64,000 nucleotides of DNA from Amphibacillus sediminis NBRC 103570. GTDB lineage: Bacteria > Bacillota > Bacilli > Bacillales > Amphibacillaceae. The notes below the pieces were generated by a model. It saw only the letters and a list, made by a program, of their open reading frames with translations, had not been told where the DNA came from and searched no databases. Both the position numbers and the translations under genes were made by a program. Positions 46,085-60,978 of the stretch are shown piece by piece. Numbering within the stretch: the stretch's first letter is position 1; the number at the start of each line of letters is the position of its first letter. The stretch lies in NCBI RefSeq assembly GCF_001552275.1, contig NZ_BCQW01000016.1:1-64000 (forward strand), read 5' to 3'.

Positions 46085-46184
46085 GGAAGTCCCTCCTTAA
46101 CAAATAGTTATCCATTGACACAGTGAATTAAGTAAAAGTAGATTTAAGTTATTTTTTTAAGTAGAAGCTATGCTGTTTAAATCG

Positions 46185-46421
46185 ATAAAGTGAAACTTCG
46201 TTCAGTGAAGGTGTCGACGCATAGGATGTGCTAGTCCAGACGTTGCGAACTTAGCCAGCTTTCTCCCTCTCCCACTGAACGTGAGTTGAACCAATCGGGG
46301 CCGTTACTGGCCGTTGGATCGCCCACTTAGACATGACCTATTCCCTTATTTCTTGTAGTGGAAGGGTTACAAAAGCCCTTCGATGGGGCGAGTAATCGCA
46401 GCCCCAGCCAATTACACTGCG
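46185..46421 (-). repeat. Family A element, full copy (A-7)
   Basis: 237 bp from ATAAAGTGAAACTTCGTTCA to CCAATTACACTGCG, followed by ATAAA. It is flanked on the left by CG, recreating CGATAAA on both sides. Confidence 0.88.
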
Positions 46422-46509
46422 ATAAAAATAACACTAATAAATCGTACCCTACTATTCTCTATATCTATTATACAACAGTATCGGTATCCATATGAGAAAG
46501 AATTGAACT

Positions 46510-46665
46510 CCCCCTACTTATCGCTCTTGTTTTCTGATTGGTGGGAGATTCTTGGGAACGCACATACTTGTAAGCATAATTCTTTAGCTGCAGAGGTTGT
46601 CTGAAGGCATTTCATCTCCCCCTTACCGTTTGGCTGTGCCCTGCGCACGATTTGAGGGGGAGTCT
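46510..46665. other. GC-rich structured non-coding segment
   Basis: No gene is credible from 46422 to 46807. This part contains ACTCCCCCTACTTATCG and GGTGGGAGATTCTTGGGAAC, and a second 8-bp stem CTCCCCCT (46616) / AGGGGGAG (46655) around GCTGTGCCCTGCGCAC. Partial similarity to 53846-53890 (CATACTTRYAAGC core) suggests another decayed repeat. Confidence 0.35.
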
Positions 46666-46807
46666 GCTCGTCTGTTTGAGATAAAGGCTGTTTTCTATAG
46701 GATTGTTGCTTTTGAACATAAAATTGTAATCACAATATATTTTTGATAAAATGTGAGCACTTTATGCTAGTTATTGAGAGTGATTGTTTAGAAAAGGATG
46801 TGTGCAT

Positions 46808-47077
46808 TTGAAAAATATTGAAAATTTATTAAAAGTAGGTTTGTATCTACAATTGCTTTGGTATGTATTGTTTTTTACAAATCTTCTCGGGGTTATAGGT
46901 TCAAGAAGTGAGTTATTACAGGATATAGTTTGGCTAGGTATCCCTTCTTATGGGTTAATCGTTGCAATAGTCTATATTCTCAAACGAAAACTGAAAAGTT
47001 TTGTATTGCTTGAAATGCTTTTGTCTTTATCAATAATATTTTTATGGATTATAATTTCTGGAATTAGCCAAATGTAA
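46808..47077 (+). CDS. Small membrane protein
   Basis: About 89 residues with three hydrophobic helices (LLKVGLYLQLLWYVLFFTNL; IPSYGLIVAIVYIL; FVLLEMLLSLSIIFLW). No family is recognised. TTG at 46808 is preferred because AAAGGATG lies about 8 bases upstream. The stop is a few bases from element A-8. Confidence 0.55.
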   Translation: MKNIENLLKVGLYLQLLWYVLFFTNLLGVIGSRSELLQDIVWLGIPSYGLIVAIVYILKRKLKSFVLLEMLLSLSIIFLWIIISGISQM

Positions 47078-47080
47078 CCA

Positions 47081-47274
47081 TTAAAGTGAAACTTCGTTCA
47101 GTGGGGGGTTCGACGGATAGGGTGTGCTCGTGCAGACGTTGACGTCGTGAACCTAGTCAGCTTCCTCTCTCCTCCACTGAACGATAGTTTAACCAATCGG
47201 ACCGTTGTAGTGGGAGTCTTACCAAAGCCCTTCGATGGGGCGAGTAATCGCAGCCCCAGCCCAGTTACACTGCG
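47081..47274 (-). repeat. Family A element, shortened copy (A-8)
   Basis: 194 bp. The central CTCCCACTTAGACATGACG part is deleted. The TTTAT side here reads GGTAATT, the only copy that departs strongly from ATAAA at that end. 47275-47450 holds nothing else. Confidence 0.83.
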
Positions 47275-47450
47275 GTAATTTAGCAGAGTTTCACAGAGGA
47301 AAGGTCATTTTAAGTGTTGTCCAGTATTCCCAGCCAGAGAAAATACTCGATGTTATGTATACATGCGCTTATTTCTCTGGACTGGAATATTATCTATTTT
47401 TAACGAATTGCACTTCATTGGAACACGATTGCAGTTATAACCCTAAGGCA

Positions 47451-48464
47451 TTATGGCTGTACTTTGCCAACCCCAGCATATTGGGTCACGATTGCTTTAA
47501 CATTGTGAACTGGTGTCAAACTGTAAGAATAAGGAACGCGATAATTACTAGTTGAAGTAGTCGGTCGACTTCCTGAACTATTAATGTAGAGGTTGTTAGA
47601 GACATTCCAATAACCGGTTTGATTACTATACCAGAATCCTAAAGGATTATGTGAGTTTTCAAACACATTATTCTCTACTAGTAAATGTGCTCCCATTCGG
47701 GCATTAATACCTGTATCAATGATGCCTTCAAAGTAGTTATTATAAAGATGCGCTCTCCCAAATCGGATGCTCGGCACACGTGAATTTAAATTTTTAAAGT
47801 AATTATGGTGGAATGTAATATTTCGATCGTAATTGTCACTGTCAGATGAGCCCATCAGCATAGCCTTCCAACCATCATGGACATAATTCCATGAGAAGGT
47901 GACATTATAGACGTCTCGTTTGATATCAAATAATCCATCATAATAATCCTTGTGAACATTTAAGCTTGCATACAGTTCATTATGATCAACCCAAATATTT
48001 CGTGAGGGTCCTTCAATACTAATCGCGTCCTTGTCGCCTGTATTCACTTCATGAATGGTCAGGTTACGGATAATAATATTGTTAGCACGCCAAATCTTAA
48101 TTCCGATCCCACTGAATCGACCATTTCTACCTACACCTAACACAGATACATCAGATACATCTTTGATATCAATCTTACTTGCTGATGTATTACTCGGCGT
48201 AATCGTTCCATTAACATAAATAGTCAGAGGTCTATTTGCCGGTTTATTTTTTAGAGCTTGAATCAACTCATTGCCTGTACGAACCGTTACGGTATTCCCT
48301 CCAGCACCTCCCGTTGTCCCACCATTAAGTGTGGAAAAACCAGTTTGTCTAAAATCAGGTGTATTGGCCGATATAGATGATAACGAAAAAAACGCACAAA
48401 AAAATACGATGAGGCTAACAACAACCATTTTGAATAACCCAGTTCTCATTCTCACCTTGCTCAC
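47451..48464 (-). CDS. Secreted pectate lyase, family PL1
   Basis: 337 residues. The signal peptide is [20 protein letters not shown], cleaved near ISA-NTP. The parallel beta-helix contains the PL1 signature [17 protein letters not shown] with Ca2+ Asp residues, [20 protein letters not shown] and the catalytic Arg in [10 protein letters not shown]. It cleaves de-esterified pectin by Ca2+-dependent beta-elimination outside the cell. GTG at 48464 is only one base from AAAGGAC; the ATG at 48449 with AAGGTGAG is equally possible. It works with the PL9 enzyme. Confidence 0.92.
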   Translation of the reverse strand: MSKVRMRTGLFKMVVVSLIVFFCAFFSLSSISANTPDFRQTGFSTLNGGTTGGAGGNTVTVRTGNELIQALKNKPANRPLTIYVNGTITPSNTSASKIDIKDVSDVSVLGVGRNGRFSGIGIKIWRANNIIIRNLTIHEVNTGDKDAISIEGPSRNIWVDHNELYASLNVHKDYYDGLFDIKRDVYNVTFSWNYVHDGWKAMLMGSSDSDNYDRNITFHHNYFKNLNSRVPSIRFGRAHLYNNYFEGIIDTGINARMGAHLLVENNVFENSHNPLGFWYSNQTGYWNVSNNLYINSSGSRPTTSTSNYRVPYSYSLTPVHNVKAIVTQYAGVGKVQP

Positions 48465-48543
48465 GTCCTTTTATATTTAATCCATCCACTAGAAAGACAA
48501 AACACCCTATCCTCCCTTCAAATTTAACTAACGACATCATATC

Positions 48544-48557
48544 ACGAAAGCGCTTCC
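48544..48557 (-). promoter_or_regulatory. Possible cre site upstream of the PL1 gene
   Basis: On the minus strand CGGAAGCGCTTTCG keeps the palindromic GAAGCGCTTTC core of cre, 11 of 14 to consensus, about 80 bp before the start. Confidence 0.5.
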
Positions 48558-48741
48558 GATAAATAATCATTATTTCAGGTCTTAACGATTTCTATGCCGC
48601 TTTATTTTACTGCTTGTTTACCTTTAACAAACGCTCTCATTAAAAAGTAAGTAAATGATTATCATAATTAATTAACATTAGGATAGCATAATTGGTTATA
48701 ACGGCTGTTGTCTTGTCCAATTGTCAAATCTATGCAAAAAA

Positions 48742-48777
48742 CTGTAGACCACTCAATAGTAATCGAGTGATCTACAG
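48742..48777 (-). terminator. Terminator of lacZ
   Basis: CTGTAGACCACTC / GAGTGATCTACAG stem (one G-T pair), followed by six Ts on the minus strand, 59 bases after the stop. Confidence 0.8.
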
Positions 48778-48835
48778 GCTATAAAAGTTGTCAAAAGATA
48801 GGTTTTCGAGCTAGCTAAACATTTTCCTCTAATTA

Positions 48836-52009
<3,174 letters not shown>

Positions 52010-52312
52010 TTACTGGCTATAACTAAACAAGTCAAGGAAAATTAACTAATATTTTTACTTGTTTTTAGTGTATTATTTTATTAGTAAACAGCGAATCATT
52101 ATAATGCTACACTTTGATATGAAGCGGATTTTTGCTTTTAATTTTTTAACTAAAAGTTGACGTTTATCTTATTTTAAGCTAATCTTGAAGTAGAATCCTT
52201 TACTAAGGACACTTTGTCTTTTAGTTAAAGTTGCTGTGAATGATCAATGATGATCAAATCAATCGGCTCAGAGCGGTTTATTGACAATATACGGGGCATG
52301 CCCTTGATTTAG

Positions 52313-52503
52313 CAAATGCACCTTGGCGTATTTGCCCAGATCTTATCGAGCTCGGCTCGATAAATCACGCTGAAAATCTGTGGCATCTGCCATGAGGCTT
52401 TAACTTTATTCAGTCGGGGTTTATTCCCCCTCTGAATGGAATACACGTTTGTATTCAGCTTACCACTTATAGAAGTGGAAGAATTATTCTGAATGAAGTT
52501 AAA
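52313..52503 (-). repeat. Family B element (B-9)
   Basis: Full copy: CAAATGCACCTTGGCGTATT, TTATCGAGCTCGGCTCGATA, CTTTAACTTTATTCAG, CCACTTATAGAAGTGG and CTGAATGAAGTTAAA. It lies in the lacZ-LacI gap; the rest of that gap is AT-rich without genes. Confidence 0.87.
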
Positions 52504-52551
52504 TTTTGCTAATACTATTTCTTCTTTGCAAGATCACCCCAAAGTATTTAA

Positions 52552-53595
<1,044 letters not shown>

Positions 53596-53628
53596 TCTAA
53601 GACGCTCGGATCATGCTTTTTAGAGCTA

Positions 53629-53668
53629 GGCCTCTTGTAATTAAAGTTATCTTTAATCGCAAGAGGTC
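53629..53668 (+). terminator. Terminator of the LacI-family gene
   Basis: Two stacked stems, GGCCTCTTG/CAAGAGGTC outside and ATTAAAG/CTTTAAT inside, followed by TTTC. From here to 54045 no gene is seen. Confidence 0.75.
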
Positions 53669-54045
53669 TTTCACATTTTCGTTCTAAAAGCCCGTCTCAA
53701 AAAATGACTTGTGAATGTATGATAATTGATGGTGATTAGCAAAAGCTATGCTATATTTACAGATGCTTGATCTATAGTTAAGAGTCCGTATGTTCTCTAC
53801 TAACTTTTGATCTAACCCACTTATCCCCTTAAGGGCTAATGGAAGTCGGGGATTGTTGGAAACAAAGCATACTTACAAGCCCATTCCTTTTGTAAAACGT
53901 AATGATTACTATTTACAAATCGAAATAGCAGCGTTACAATAACAAAAAGATGTAATCTTTACGAGTTACGTTTATTTTTTTGTCTATATATTTTGTTACG
54001 AGACATCGTACATGTAGCACTAAAGGCAAGAAGAGGAGGAAGGCG

Positions 54046-55203
54046 ATGTATAAATGGGTGATTATTGGTGGTGGGATTCATGGATGCACGATTGCGGTTT
54101 ATCTAGTCAAAAGTGGCAAAGTTAAGCCTGATGAACTGTTAATTGTTGATCGTTATGAAGAACCTCTCCACAAGTGGTCAACAATTACGAGTAAAATAGG
54201 AATGGATTTTCTTCGCTCACCTATTGTTCATCATATTGATCTTGACCCGTTTAGTTTGCAAAATTATATCAAAAGCACGAGTGGGGTTAATGGATTTCTT
54301 GGCCGATATAAGCGACCAAGACTAGATCTATTTAACGAGCATTGTCTGGCATTATTAGACTCCATTTCTATTGATAAAGTGTGGTATCAAGTGGAAGTAA
54401 ACGATATTCGTTCCTTTAATGGAAAATGGCGTATCTATACGGAGCAAGATCACCTCATTGAAACAAATAATGTTATCCTAGCTTTAGGTGTGAATGAACA
54501 ACCGGCTTTTCCGGAATGGACTCTCCCATTACGTGATAGAAACCCAGATAAGGTAAAACATATTTTTGAGGAAAATACCGATGTAACAGCAGAAGTTGGA
54601 GATGTTTGTATAATTGGTGGGGGACTATCCGCAGCCCATTTAGCAGTAAAATTATCCACAGCGTCAAAGCGTAAAGTAACCCTTGTTAAACGTCATCCAT
54701 TTCGTGTCCATGATTTCGACAGTGATCCAGGGTGGCTAGGACCAAAATGCTTAACTAAATATAATAAAGTGACAGATTTAAGTGAACGTCGCCTTTTAAT
54801 TACGAAAGCTCGAAACAAGGGCTCTATGCCACAAAATATGCTTTTCAAGCTCAAAAGATGTCAAGCGAGTCAACATTTAGAAGTGATTGACGATCAAGTT
54901 ATAACCGCTTCATATAAGAATGACAAGCTCCAGCTATCCTTTGAAGAAAACGATATGAAAGAATTTTCAATGATTTAGTTAGCAACAGGCTCAGAGGCTA
55001 GAATACCCGAGAATCAATGGTTAAATAAAGTCATTACAAATGAATATTTGCCATGTGCTCCTTGTGGTTTTCCAATTGTTAATAAACACTTGGAATGGAA
55101 GCAAGGCTTATATGTGACAGGTGCATTAGCAGAATTAGAGCTTGGGCCAGTTGCTCGGAATATTTCAGGGGCTAGAAAAGCGGCGATAATTTTGACAGAA
55201 TAA
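54046..55203 (+). pseudogene. FAD/NAD(P)-binding oxidoreductase with in-frame TAG
   Basis: An open frame of 310 codons from the ATG at 54046 (AGGAGGAAGGCG upstream) ends at TAG 54976-54978. The same frame continues 75 codons to 55203 with conserved content: LATGSEARIPENQW right after the stop (the ATG motif of flavoprotein monooxygenases) and GLYVTGALAELELGPVARNI. Upstream are the dinucleotide motifs VIIGGGIHGCTIAVYL and CIIGGGLSAAHLAVKL. The family is lysine/ornithine hydroxylase-like or YpdA-like flavoproteins. The amber codon separates the conserved ATG loop, so the protein is probably inactive unless read through. Confidence 0.8.
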
Positions 55204-55272
55204 CATAAGAAAAGAAATATAGAATCAATGGATTCTGCTTATCAGATGCCATATTTAGAAATGAGTGTGAGG

Positions 55273-55345
55273 ATAGGGCGCGAGTAATCGTTTGACTGTA
55301 CTAGTGATTCATGTTTAGTCTACGGCTGCAGCCAGTTACACTGCG
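55273..55345 (-). repeat. Family A element, decayed end fragment (A-9)
   Basis: GGGCGCGAGTAATCG, a diverged middle, then GCAGCCAGTTACACTGCG followed by ATAAA. Only the TTTAT-proximal end remains. Confidence 0.7.
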
Positions 55346-55358
55346 ATAAAGTAAAAAT

Positions 55359-55393
55359 AATCTTTCACCTAAAGAAACATCAGGTAAAAGATT
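55359..55393 (-). terminator. Hairpin with T-rich minus-strand tail
   Basis: AATCTTTCACCT / AGGTAAAAGATT (one mismatch) around 11 bases, followed on the minus strand by ATTTTTAC. It lies between the oxidoreductase pseudogene and the 55.6-kb gene. Confidence 0.45.
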
Positions 55394-55585
55394 AACAAAA
55401 AAGAATAGAGACTAACATGACTTTAATCGTTGCGTGTGCCCACCGCTTTCAAAATACTCCATTTTCTTTTATCAGCACAAAACAGGCATCTTTGTACTAG
55501 TGAGCTGAAATAGAGTGTCTATCTATAGTGGAATCCTAGGCCTATCATGACCTGTAGGCTATTTCCAAGTGAAGCTTGAGTTAGA

Positions 55586-55948
55586 TTAATTATTGGGTAA
55601 CAAATAATATTTGACTTGCTGTTTATTTGAAATTAGCCCTCTTTGTTCAAATAAATCCGTCATTTCGATAAAGTGTAGTGTATTGGTATAATATTGTATC
55701 CGATCTTCAAGAAAACGTTCGATTCGTTGTACAGTGTCGTACACTTTTTTAGATGGTAAATCAAATGCTTTTGCCGCTTCTAGAATAGGTGACTTTTCAA
55801 TAAAAAGGTCATATAAATGCTGCTCTATAGTAGCATGTTCAGTTAAAATAACTTCTCTCACCACTACATAGTTGTACAGTTCTTGGTCAGCTAATGGTAA
55901 TTCTTTAAGCGCTTGTTTATGTGCATATTGGTATAGTAACTCGTTCAT
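55586..55948 (-). CDS. Unrecognised small protein, possibly helix-turn-helix
   Basis: 120 residues, mostly helical. The middle (IEKSPILEAAKAFDLPSKKV followed by YDTVQRIERFLEDRI) looks like a sigma-70 region 4-type or similar HTH, suggesting DNA binding, but the match is by eye. CGGAGG precedes the ATG. Monocistronic, with no informative neighbours. Confidence 0.5.
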   Translation of the reverse strand: MNELLYQYAHKQALKELPLADQELYNYVVVREVILTEHATIEQHLYDLFIEKSPILEAAKAFDLPSKKVYDTVQRIERFLEDRIQYYTNTLHFIEMTDLFEQRGLISNKQQVKYYLLPNN

Positions 55949-56188
55949 AGCATAATCCTCCGTTGTTTCTCTTTAAAGCGAAATGATTACGATTTGTAAT
56001 TATATTAAATCATAAATATCAGTTAGCTGTAAAGACGAAATGTTTGGTTTAATCAATTGAGCGAGCTATCTATGCCGTAATAAATTGTTTAATTTTCGTC
56101 AACTGAAACCAACGGTTACAACAATATACGCACACTTTTTTTACTTACTCATTAGTTGATCAAGGAGAATGGAGCTAGTTGATGGAAT

Positions 56189-56390
56189 ATAAAGTGAAAC
56201 TTCGTTCAGTGGGGAGCGAATGCTCGTGCAGACGTTGCGACACGACGTCGCGAACTTAGTCAGCTTGCTCTCTCCCACACTGAACGTTAGATGAACCGAT
56301 CGGTCCGTTACTGGCTGTTGGGTCTCCCACTTAGACATGACGTGGTCCCTTATTTCTTGAAGTGGGAGGCTTATAGCCAGTTACACTGCG
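56189..56390 (-). repeat. Family A element, slightly shortened (A-10)
   Basis: 202 bp. It contains GTGCAGACGTTGCGACACGA, GGCCGTTACTGG-type and CTCCCACTTAGACATGACG blocks, but the AAAGCCCTTCGATGGGGCGA hairpin is deleted. The TTTAT side reads GATCAAAG. Confidence 0.83.
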
Positions 56391-56578
56391 ATCAAAGAGA
56401 GAGGATTTTGTATCGGAATATGAACATTGTCTACACTGCTCTCCTGCACTTTTACAGCCTAGGACACTCACCTACCTATTAGCGTTTTGACAAATCATGA
56501 TAGTTGTTTTTTTAAATCTACCATTCACTCTGGTTTTCCCTAATCTATCATTAATATTAAATTCATCATTGTTTCACT

Positions 56579-58423
56579 CTAAAGCGAGCCCGATAAATCC
56601 AGCTTAACTACTTGCCCATTTAATTGAATCGTTAGTTGCTCTTGATCGTCTTGACTAATTATTGGGATGGTCTCTATATACTGCGTCATAGGTTGTTGAT
56701 CCTTCGGCTTACCGTAAAAGGCATGAACTAATAGAGTTACACCTTGCTTGAGTTCTCCAGTAATAGTTGGAATAATAGTGTTAGGCGTCATGATGTTTGT
56801 ATTACCATTAGGGACAACATGAATAGGCTTCCCTACACCTTTCAGTACAGCTGCCCCACCTACTCCTGTCTGATAACAGGCATAGCTCCAATTTTGTTCT
56901 CGTTCTAATTTGCCCGCTGCCGTTTGATCAGTACCAATAGCGTAACCACCGTCAGCAAAGCGAAGTTCACGCTCACTCTCAATTAAATGAATCCGAACAT
57001 GCCACGGTAAACCAGGAATGATCCAGGTTTTAATCGCAACATTTGGCCACGGTTTCCACAACATATATAAATAATCGCGCTCATGACGCTTCTCAACAAC
57101 TTGCCTTTTTACTCGATAATAGTCATCGTTTTCACTAACAGCAAGAATTGAATCAAAAGCTCCTTGATCTAAGGTCGATTCCGAACGAGGAACACTAAAA
57201 CCAAAATGGGTCGAGTAACAAAATTTTTCATATTTTGCTGCTACGTGGGTATGCCCATTGGTATGAGAATAACCTGATGGAAAAAGGGCGACATGTCCAG
57301 TGTCGGTATCACGAATTATTGTTTTTTCAGCTTTATCGTCGACTAACTTCTCTGCAAGATCAGGTAAGCTCTCTTCATCAACCTGCCAAAAAAGATGATC
57401 ATCCGGCAAAGCTAAAAATAAAAAACTTTTCAGTGCCCAGTATGGAGAGCCTGGTGCATTATAGTTTTCACTCATCAATAAATTAGGATAACGATAACCA
57501 ACCGTTAGAATGCCATCACGATCAAAGATTGGCTGCTTAAACCAATAACGCAAATGTCGCAATATCACCCCTTTGATCCAGCCATTAGCATCTGGATCTA
57601 CCTCTGCAAAAACATAAATGGAGAAAAAAGCGATCTGACTAAATCGATAGGTTAGGCTTCTCCCATATGGAATCGCCTGCCCCTCTGGTGAAAACCAATG
57701 GACAAACTTATCGATAAATTGCTTGGCACGCTCTTTATAGCGTGTGGAGCGTACAGGGTCATCCTCTCCCATCATTGTCGCATAAAACAGTCCATAAAAA
57801 TGTAAAGCAAAAGGGCCGTAGTAATCAATATGTGCCAAATGACCATCTTTGTACCAACCTTCACCTAAATAAAAATGTTCAATTCGATCTAAGTGACGGT
57901 CGATCACAGATTGATCATACGGTTGACCAACTTTTTTTAAGCCGATATTAACGATAACCGCAAAAAAAAGCCAGTTACAATCATGTGCTTTTACCTGATT
58001 TACTTGACTAAGCCAGTTGACTAACTGCTGTCTCTCTATATCTGTTAAGGGCTGCCAAAAGTGCTCTGGTGCCAGTGCGAGACTGTAGCCAATCGCAGCC
58101 ATTTCAACAATGATTTGATCATAGTCGTGAACATCGCCCCAATAATGCTCGTGATCAGGATTTGTTCCATTTATCATCCCTTGTCTCTGCTTGCTAACTT
58201 GCTCATGGTAACCACCACCCGCTAGAAGTGGTGCTAATCCCCAAAGCACACGCAGTAAACCTTCAATACCGATTGTTTTTCTTGAATATCCTGCACCAGT
58301 AGCACTTAACTGAATTTGAGTATCATCTTTTTGGTAATATGGTGTCAAAGGTTCAATTAAATCTGTTAGTGCACGAGCAAGATCAGCTTTAGTTTTTAAT
58401 GGGTTTTCTCGTAAGTTACTCAT
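56579..58423 (-). CDS. DUF2264 protein, probable glycan-processing enzyme
   Basis: 614 residues, cytosolic. The N-terminal half is an (alpha/alpha)6-type barrel (GYSRKTIGIEGLLRVLWGLA, AHDCNWLFFAVIVN, IDYYGPFALHFYGL, FSPEGQAIPYGRSLTYRFSQ), and the C-terminal 230 residues are a beta domain. This is the DUF2264 family, seen in pectin and hemicellulose utilisation loci and structurally related to GH88/GH105 unsaturated uronyl hydrolases; no activity is established. GGGAGG precedes the ATG, and a cre-like site lies upstream. It neighbours the FGGY kinase, from which element A-11 separates it. Confidence 0.8.
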   Translation of the reverse strand: MSNLRENPLKTKADLARALTDLIEPLTPYYQKDDTQIQLSATGAGYSRKTIGIEGLLRVLWGLAPLLAGGGYHEQVSKQRQGMINGTNPDHEHYWGDVHDYDQIIVEMAAIGYSLALAPEHFWQPLTDIERQQLVNWLSQVNQVKAHDCNWLFFAVIVNIGLKKVGQPYDQSVIDRHLDRIEHFYLGEGWYKDGHLAHIDYYGPFALHFYGLFYATMMGEDDPVRSTRYKERAKQFIDKFVHWFSPEGQAIPYGRSLTYRFSQIAFFSIYVFAEVDPDANGWIKGVILRHLRYWFKQPIFDRDGILTVGYRYPNLLMSENYNAPGSPYWALKSFLFLALPDDHLFWQVDEESLPDLAEKLVDDKAEKTIIRDTDTGHVALFPSGYSHTNGHTHVAAKYEKFCYSTHFGFSVPRSESTLDQGAFDSILAVSENDDYYRVKRQVVEKRHERDYLYMLWKPWPNVAIKTWIIPGLPWHVRIHLIESERELRFADGGYAIGTDQTAAGKLEREQNWSYACYQTGVGGAAVLKGVGKPIHVVPNGNTNIMTPNTIIPTITGELKQGVTLLVHAFYGKPKDQQPMTQYIETIPIISQDDQEQLTIQLNGQVVKLDLSGSL

Positions 58424-58589
58424 TGTCTATCCTCCCTTATGATATTTTAGCTTCCTACAATCTCTTGATTTAAAGAATGCTGATTACCCAAGTCTGATGA
58501 AAAAATCCTATTTTATGTATACTATTAATCGTTTTATTGGAATTTTAATGGTTAATCAACAAAGCTATCTTAATATAAATCCGCATTAA

Positions 58590-58603
58590 TGTAAACGCTT
58601 AAA
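58590..58603 (+). promoter_or_regulatory. cre-like site upstream of the DUF2264 gene
   Basis: TGTAAACGCTTAAA matches cre at 13 of 14 positions. It is about 165 bp before the DUF2264 start codon. Confidence 0.5.
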
Positions 58604-58675
58604 TATTAACTAGGACGGCGATGCGCTGATCGTATTAAAGCACTCTTGATTAGGCTTAACTACTCAATAATCCGT

Positions 58676-58924
58676 ATAAAGTGAAACTTTGTTCAGTGGG
58701 GATTTCGACGGATAGGATATGCTCGTGCAGACCTTGCGACACGACGTCGCGAACTTAGTCAGCTTCCTCTCTCCCTCCACTGAACGTTAGTTGAACTAAT
58801 CAGGCCGTTACTAGCTGTTGGATCTCCCACTTAGACATGACGCATTCTCTTATTTTTGCAAGGGGAGCCTCACCAAAGCCCTTCGATGGGGCGAGTAATC
58901 GCAGCCCCAGCCAGTTGCACTGCG
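58676..58924 (-). repeat. Family A element, full copy (A-11)
   Basis: 249 bp, all blocks present, from ATAAAGTGAAACTTTG to CCAGTTGCACTGCG, followed by ATAAA. It lies between the FGGY kinase terminator and the DUF2264 promoter. Confidence 0.88.
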
Positions 58925-58930
58925 ATAAAA

Positions 58931-58992
58931 AAAGGATACCTACCAACAAGTTAAAGTAACACTACAAAAACTAAATAAAGAAGGTATCCTTT
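58931..58992 (-). terminator. Terminator of the FGGY kinase gene
   Basis: AAAGGATACCT / AGGTATCCTTT perfect arms, followed by seven Ts on the minus strand, 42 bases after the stop. Confidence 0.75.
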
Positions 58993-59033
58993 ATGAATAT
59001 TTAAGCTAAACTTATATTCAGGATATTATCTAA

Positions 59034-60632
59034 TTATTTCAAATGATCAACTGCTGCTCTTTCCACTGGAAGTCCTTCCTTATAACGTTGAATGAATTGT
59101 TCAAAGCCCTCAACATCGTGTTGATTTGGAATCACCTTTTCACTAACTTGTTCTGCGAATACTTTTTCATTTAAGTAGTCATCCAAGCTTTGCTGATCGG
59201 CTTTGTTCAACATATAGGCAGCAAGAAGAGCAATTCCCCATGCACCGCCTTCTCCAGCGGTCTCCATAACTGAAACAGGTGTATCCAATGCGGCAGCCAT
59301 AATGCGCTGACCAACACCTTTCGTTTTAAACAAACCACCGTGACCTAGAATCTCATCAAGCTTGACGCCTTCTTCCTTAAGCAAAATATCCATCCCAATT
59401 TTCATCGCTCCAAGCGCTGAGGATAGGTGAGTACGCATGAAATTAGCTAAGTTAAACGTGCTATCAGATGAACGAACAAATAGTGGACGACCTTCTTCAA
59501 AATGCGTCATATGTTCACCTGAAAGATATCCGTAGGATAGCAGCCCTCCACAATCTGGATCACCATCAAGTGCTAAGTTATAAAGTGTTTCATACAATTT
59601 GTTGATATCAACTTCTATACCCATTGCCTGCGAATATTCAGCAAATAAACCTACCCACGCATTGAGATCTGACGTACAATTATTCGAGTGGGCCATCGCA
59701 ACTAAATTTCCAGTCGGGGTCGTCACAAGGTCTATTTCAGGATAAACTTTTGACAGCTCTTTTTCCAATACAACCATAGCAAATACCGATGTACCCGCAG
59801 AAACATTTCCGGTTCGCTTCGCTACACTATTGGTTGCGGCCATTCCAGTTCCCGCATCACCTTCAGGCGGACATAGCGGAATACCTGCTTGTAGCTGACC
59901 AGTAGGATCCAGTAATCTCGCCCCTTCTTCAGTAAGCTTACCTGCTTCTTCACCTGCCACACAAACACGTGGCAATATCTGCTCAAGCGTCCATGGTAAA
60001 TTGTAATCAGCAATTAATTGATTAAACTGGTTAATCATCGTATGATTAAAGCTTTTTGAAGCTAAATCAATCGGGAACATTCCTGATGCTTCTCCCACTC
60101 CCAACACTTTTTCACCAGTTAGCTTCCAATGAACATAGCCAGCTAGGGTCGTCTGAAACTGAATATCGGCCACATGGTCCTCTTTATTAAGAATAGCCTG
60201 ATACAGATGAGCAATACTCCACCGTTGTGGGATTTGATAGTTAAACAGCTTCGTTAAGGATGTAGCTGCTTCTCCCGTTATATTATTACGCCACGTGCGG
60301 AACGGGACTAATAACTGACCATTTTGATCAAAAGTCATATAGCCATGCATCATTGCACTGAAACCAATTGCTCCTATTTTATTTAGCACAACACCATACC
60401 GTTTCTTAACATCCTCAGTCATTTTTTGATAGCTATCCTGTAAACCCTTCCAAACATCATCAATATGATAGGTCCAAATACCATCTAGATAGCGATTCTC
60501 CCAATCATGGCTCCCAGAAGCAATTGGGTTATGATCTTGATCAACTAGTACGGCTTTAATTCGAGTCGAGCCAAGCTCAATCCCCAGAACCGTTTTCCCC
60601 TCTTGAATGGTACTCTTTACTGATCGACACAT
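59034..60632 (-). CDS. FGGY-family carbohydrate kinase
   Basis: 532 residues. [20 protein letters not shown] is the phosphate-1 motif, [13 protein letters not shown] the substrate region, and [12 protein letters not shown] supplies the catalytic Asp. [13 protein letters not shown] is the phosphate-2 and [18 protein letters not shown] the adenosine motif. Length and the ESGxxxxP-type insertions fit the ribulokinase/xylulokinase branch that phosphorylates pentuloses or hexuloses from hemicellulose or pectin. The exact sugar is unknown. GGAGG precedes the ATG. No isomerase or epimerase gene is adjacent. Confidence 0.88.
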   Translation of the reverse strand: MCRSVKSTIQEGKTVLGIELGSTRIKAVLVDQDHNPIASGSHDWENRYLDGIWTYHIDDVWKGLQDSYQKMTEDVKKRYGVVLNKIGAIGFSAMMHGYMTFDQNGQLLVPFRTWRNNITGEAATSLTKLFNYQIPQRWSIAHLYQAILNKEDHVADIQFQTTLAGYVHWKLTGEKVLGVGEASGMFPIDLASKSFNHTMINQFNQLIADYNLPWTLEQILPRVCVAGEEAGKLTEEGARLLDPTGQLQAGIPLCPPEGDAGTGMAATNSVAKRTGNVSAGTSVFAMVVLEKELSKVYPEIDLVTTPTGNLVAMAHSNNCTSDLNAWVGLFAEYSQAMGIEVDINKLYETLYNLALDGDPDCGGLLSYGYLSGEHMTHFEEGRPLFVRSSDSTFNLANFMRTHLSSALGAMKIGMDILLKEEGVKLDEILGHGGLFKTKGVGQRIMAAALDTPVSVMETAGEGGAWGIALLAAYMLNKADQQSLDDYLNEKVFAEQVSEKVIPNQHDVEGFEQFIQRYKEGLPVERAAVDHLK

Positions 60633-60718
60633 CTCTCATTCCTCCACTATAAATCATTTTGTTTAAGCATGCTCTTTGATAAAGTGGTTTACCTTGTAAA
60701 ATTATCAATTAAGTGTTA

Positions 60719-60732
60719 GTGAACCGCTTTCA
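60719..60732 (-). promoter_or_regulatory. Possible cre site upstream of the kinase
   Basis: GTGAACCGCTTTCA on the plus strand keeps the AACCGCTTTCA half of cre (11 of 14), about 90 bp before the ATG. Confidence 0.35.
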
Positions 60733-60978
60733 TTATGATTCTATTATAGTATAAGATAAATATACGTACAAGTTAATTTCGATTTTTTATTATATTTAAC
60801 ATGTATGCATTAGTTTGAATGGATACGAAATGCTAGTAATCACTAACATAAGTCATTCACCTTCGTGAATCAGGAACTTGTCATTTCAAGCTACTTTTCC
60901 ACAATCCAAGAGAAATAGGTCAGCCCACATTTGTTATCATCTATCTTAGTTAATTCAGAATTTTAACAGGAGGATATT

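Noticed and set aside
47235-47555. 106-codon plus-strand ORF beginning MGRVIAAPAQ
   Set aside because: The first part is family A sequence (the same N-terminus arises at 46383); the rest is antisense to the PL1 gene.
56141-56482. Short ORFs on both strands
   Set aside because: They lie in element A-10 and its flank; no ribosome sites.
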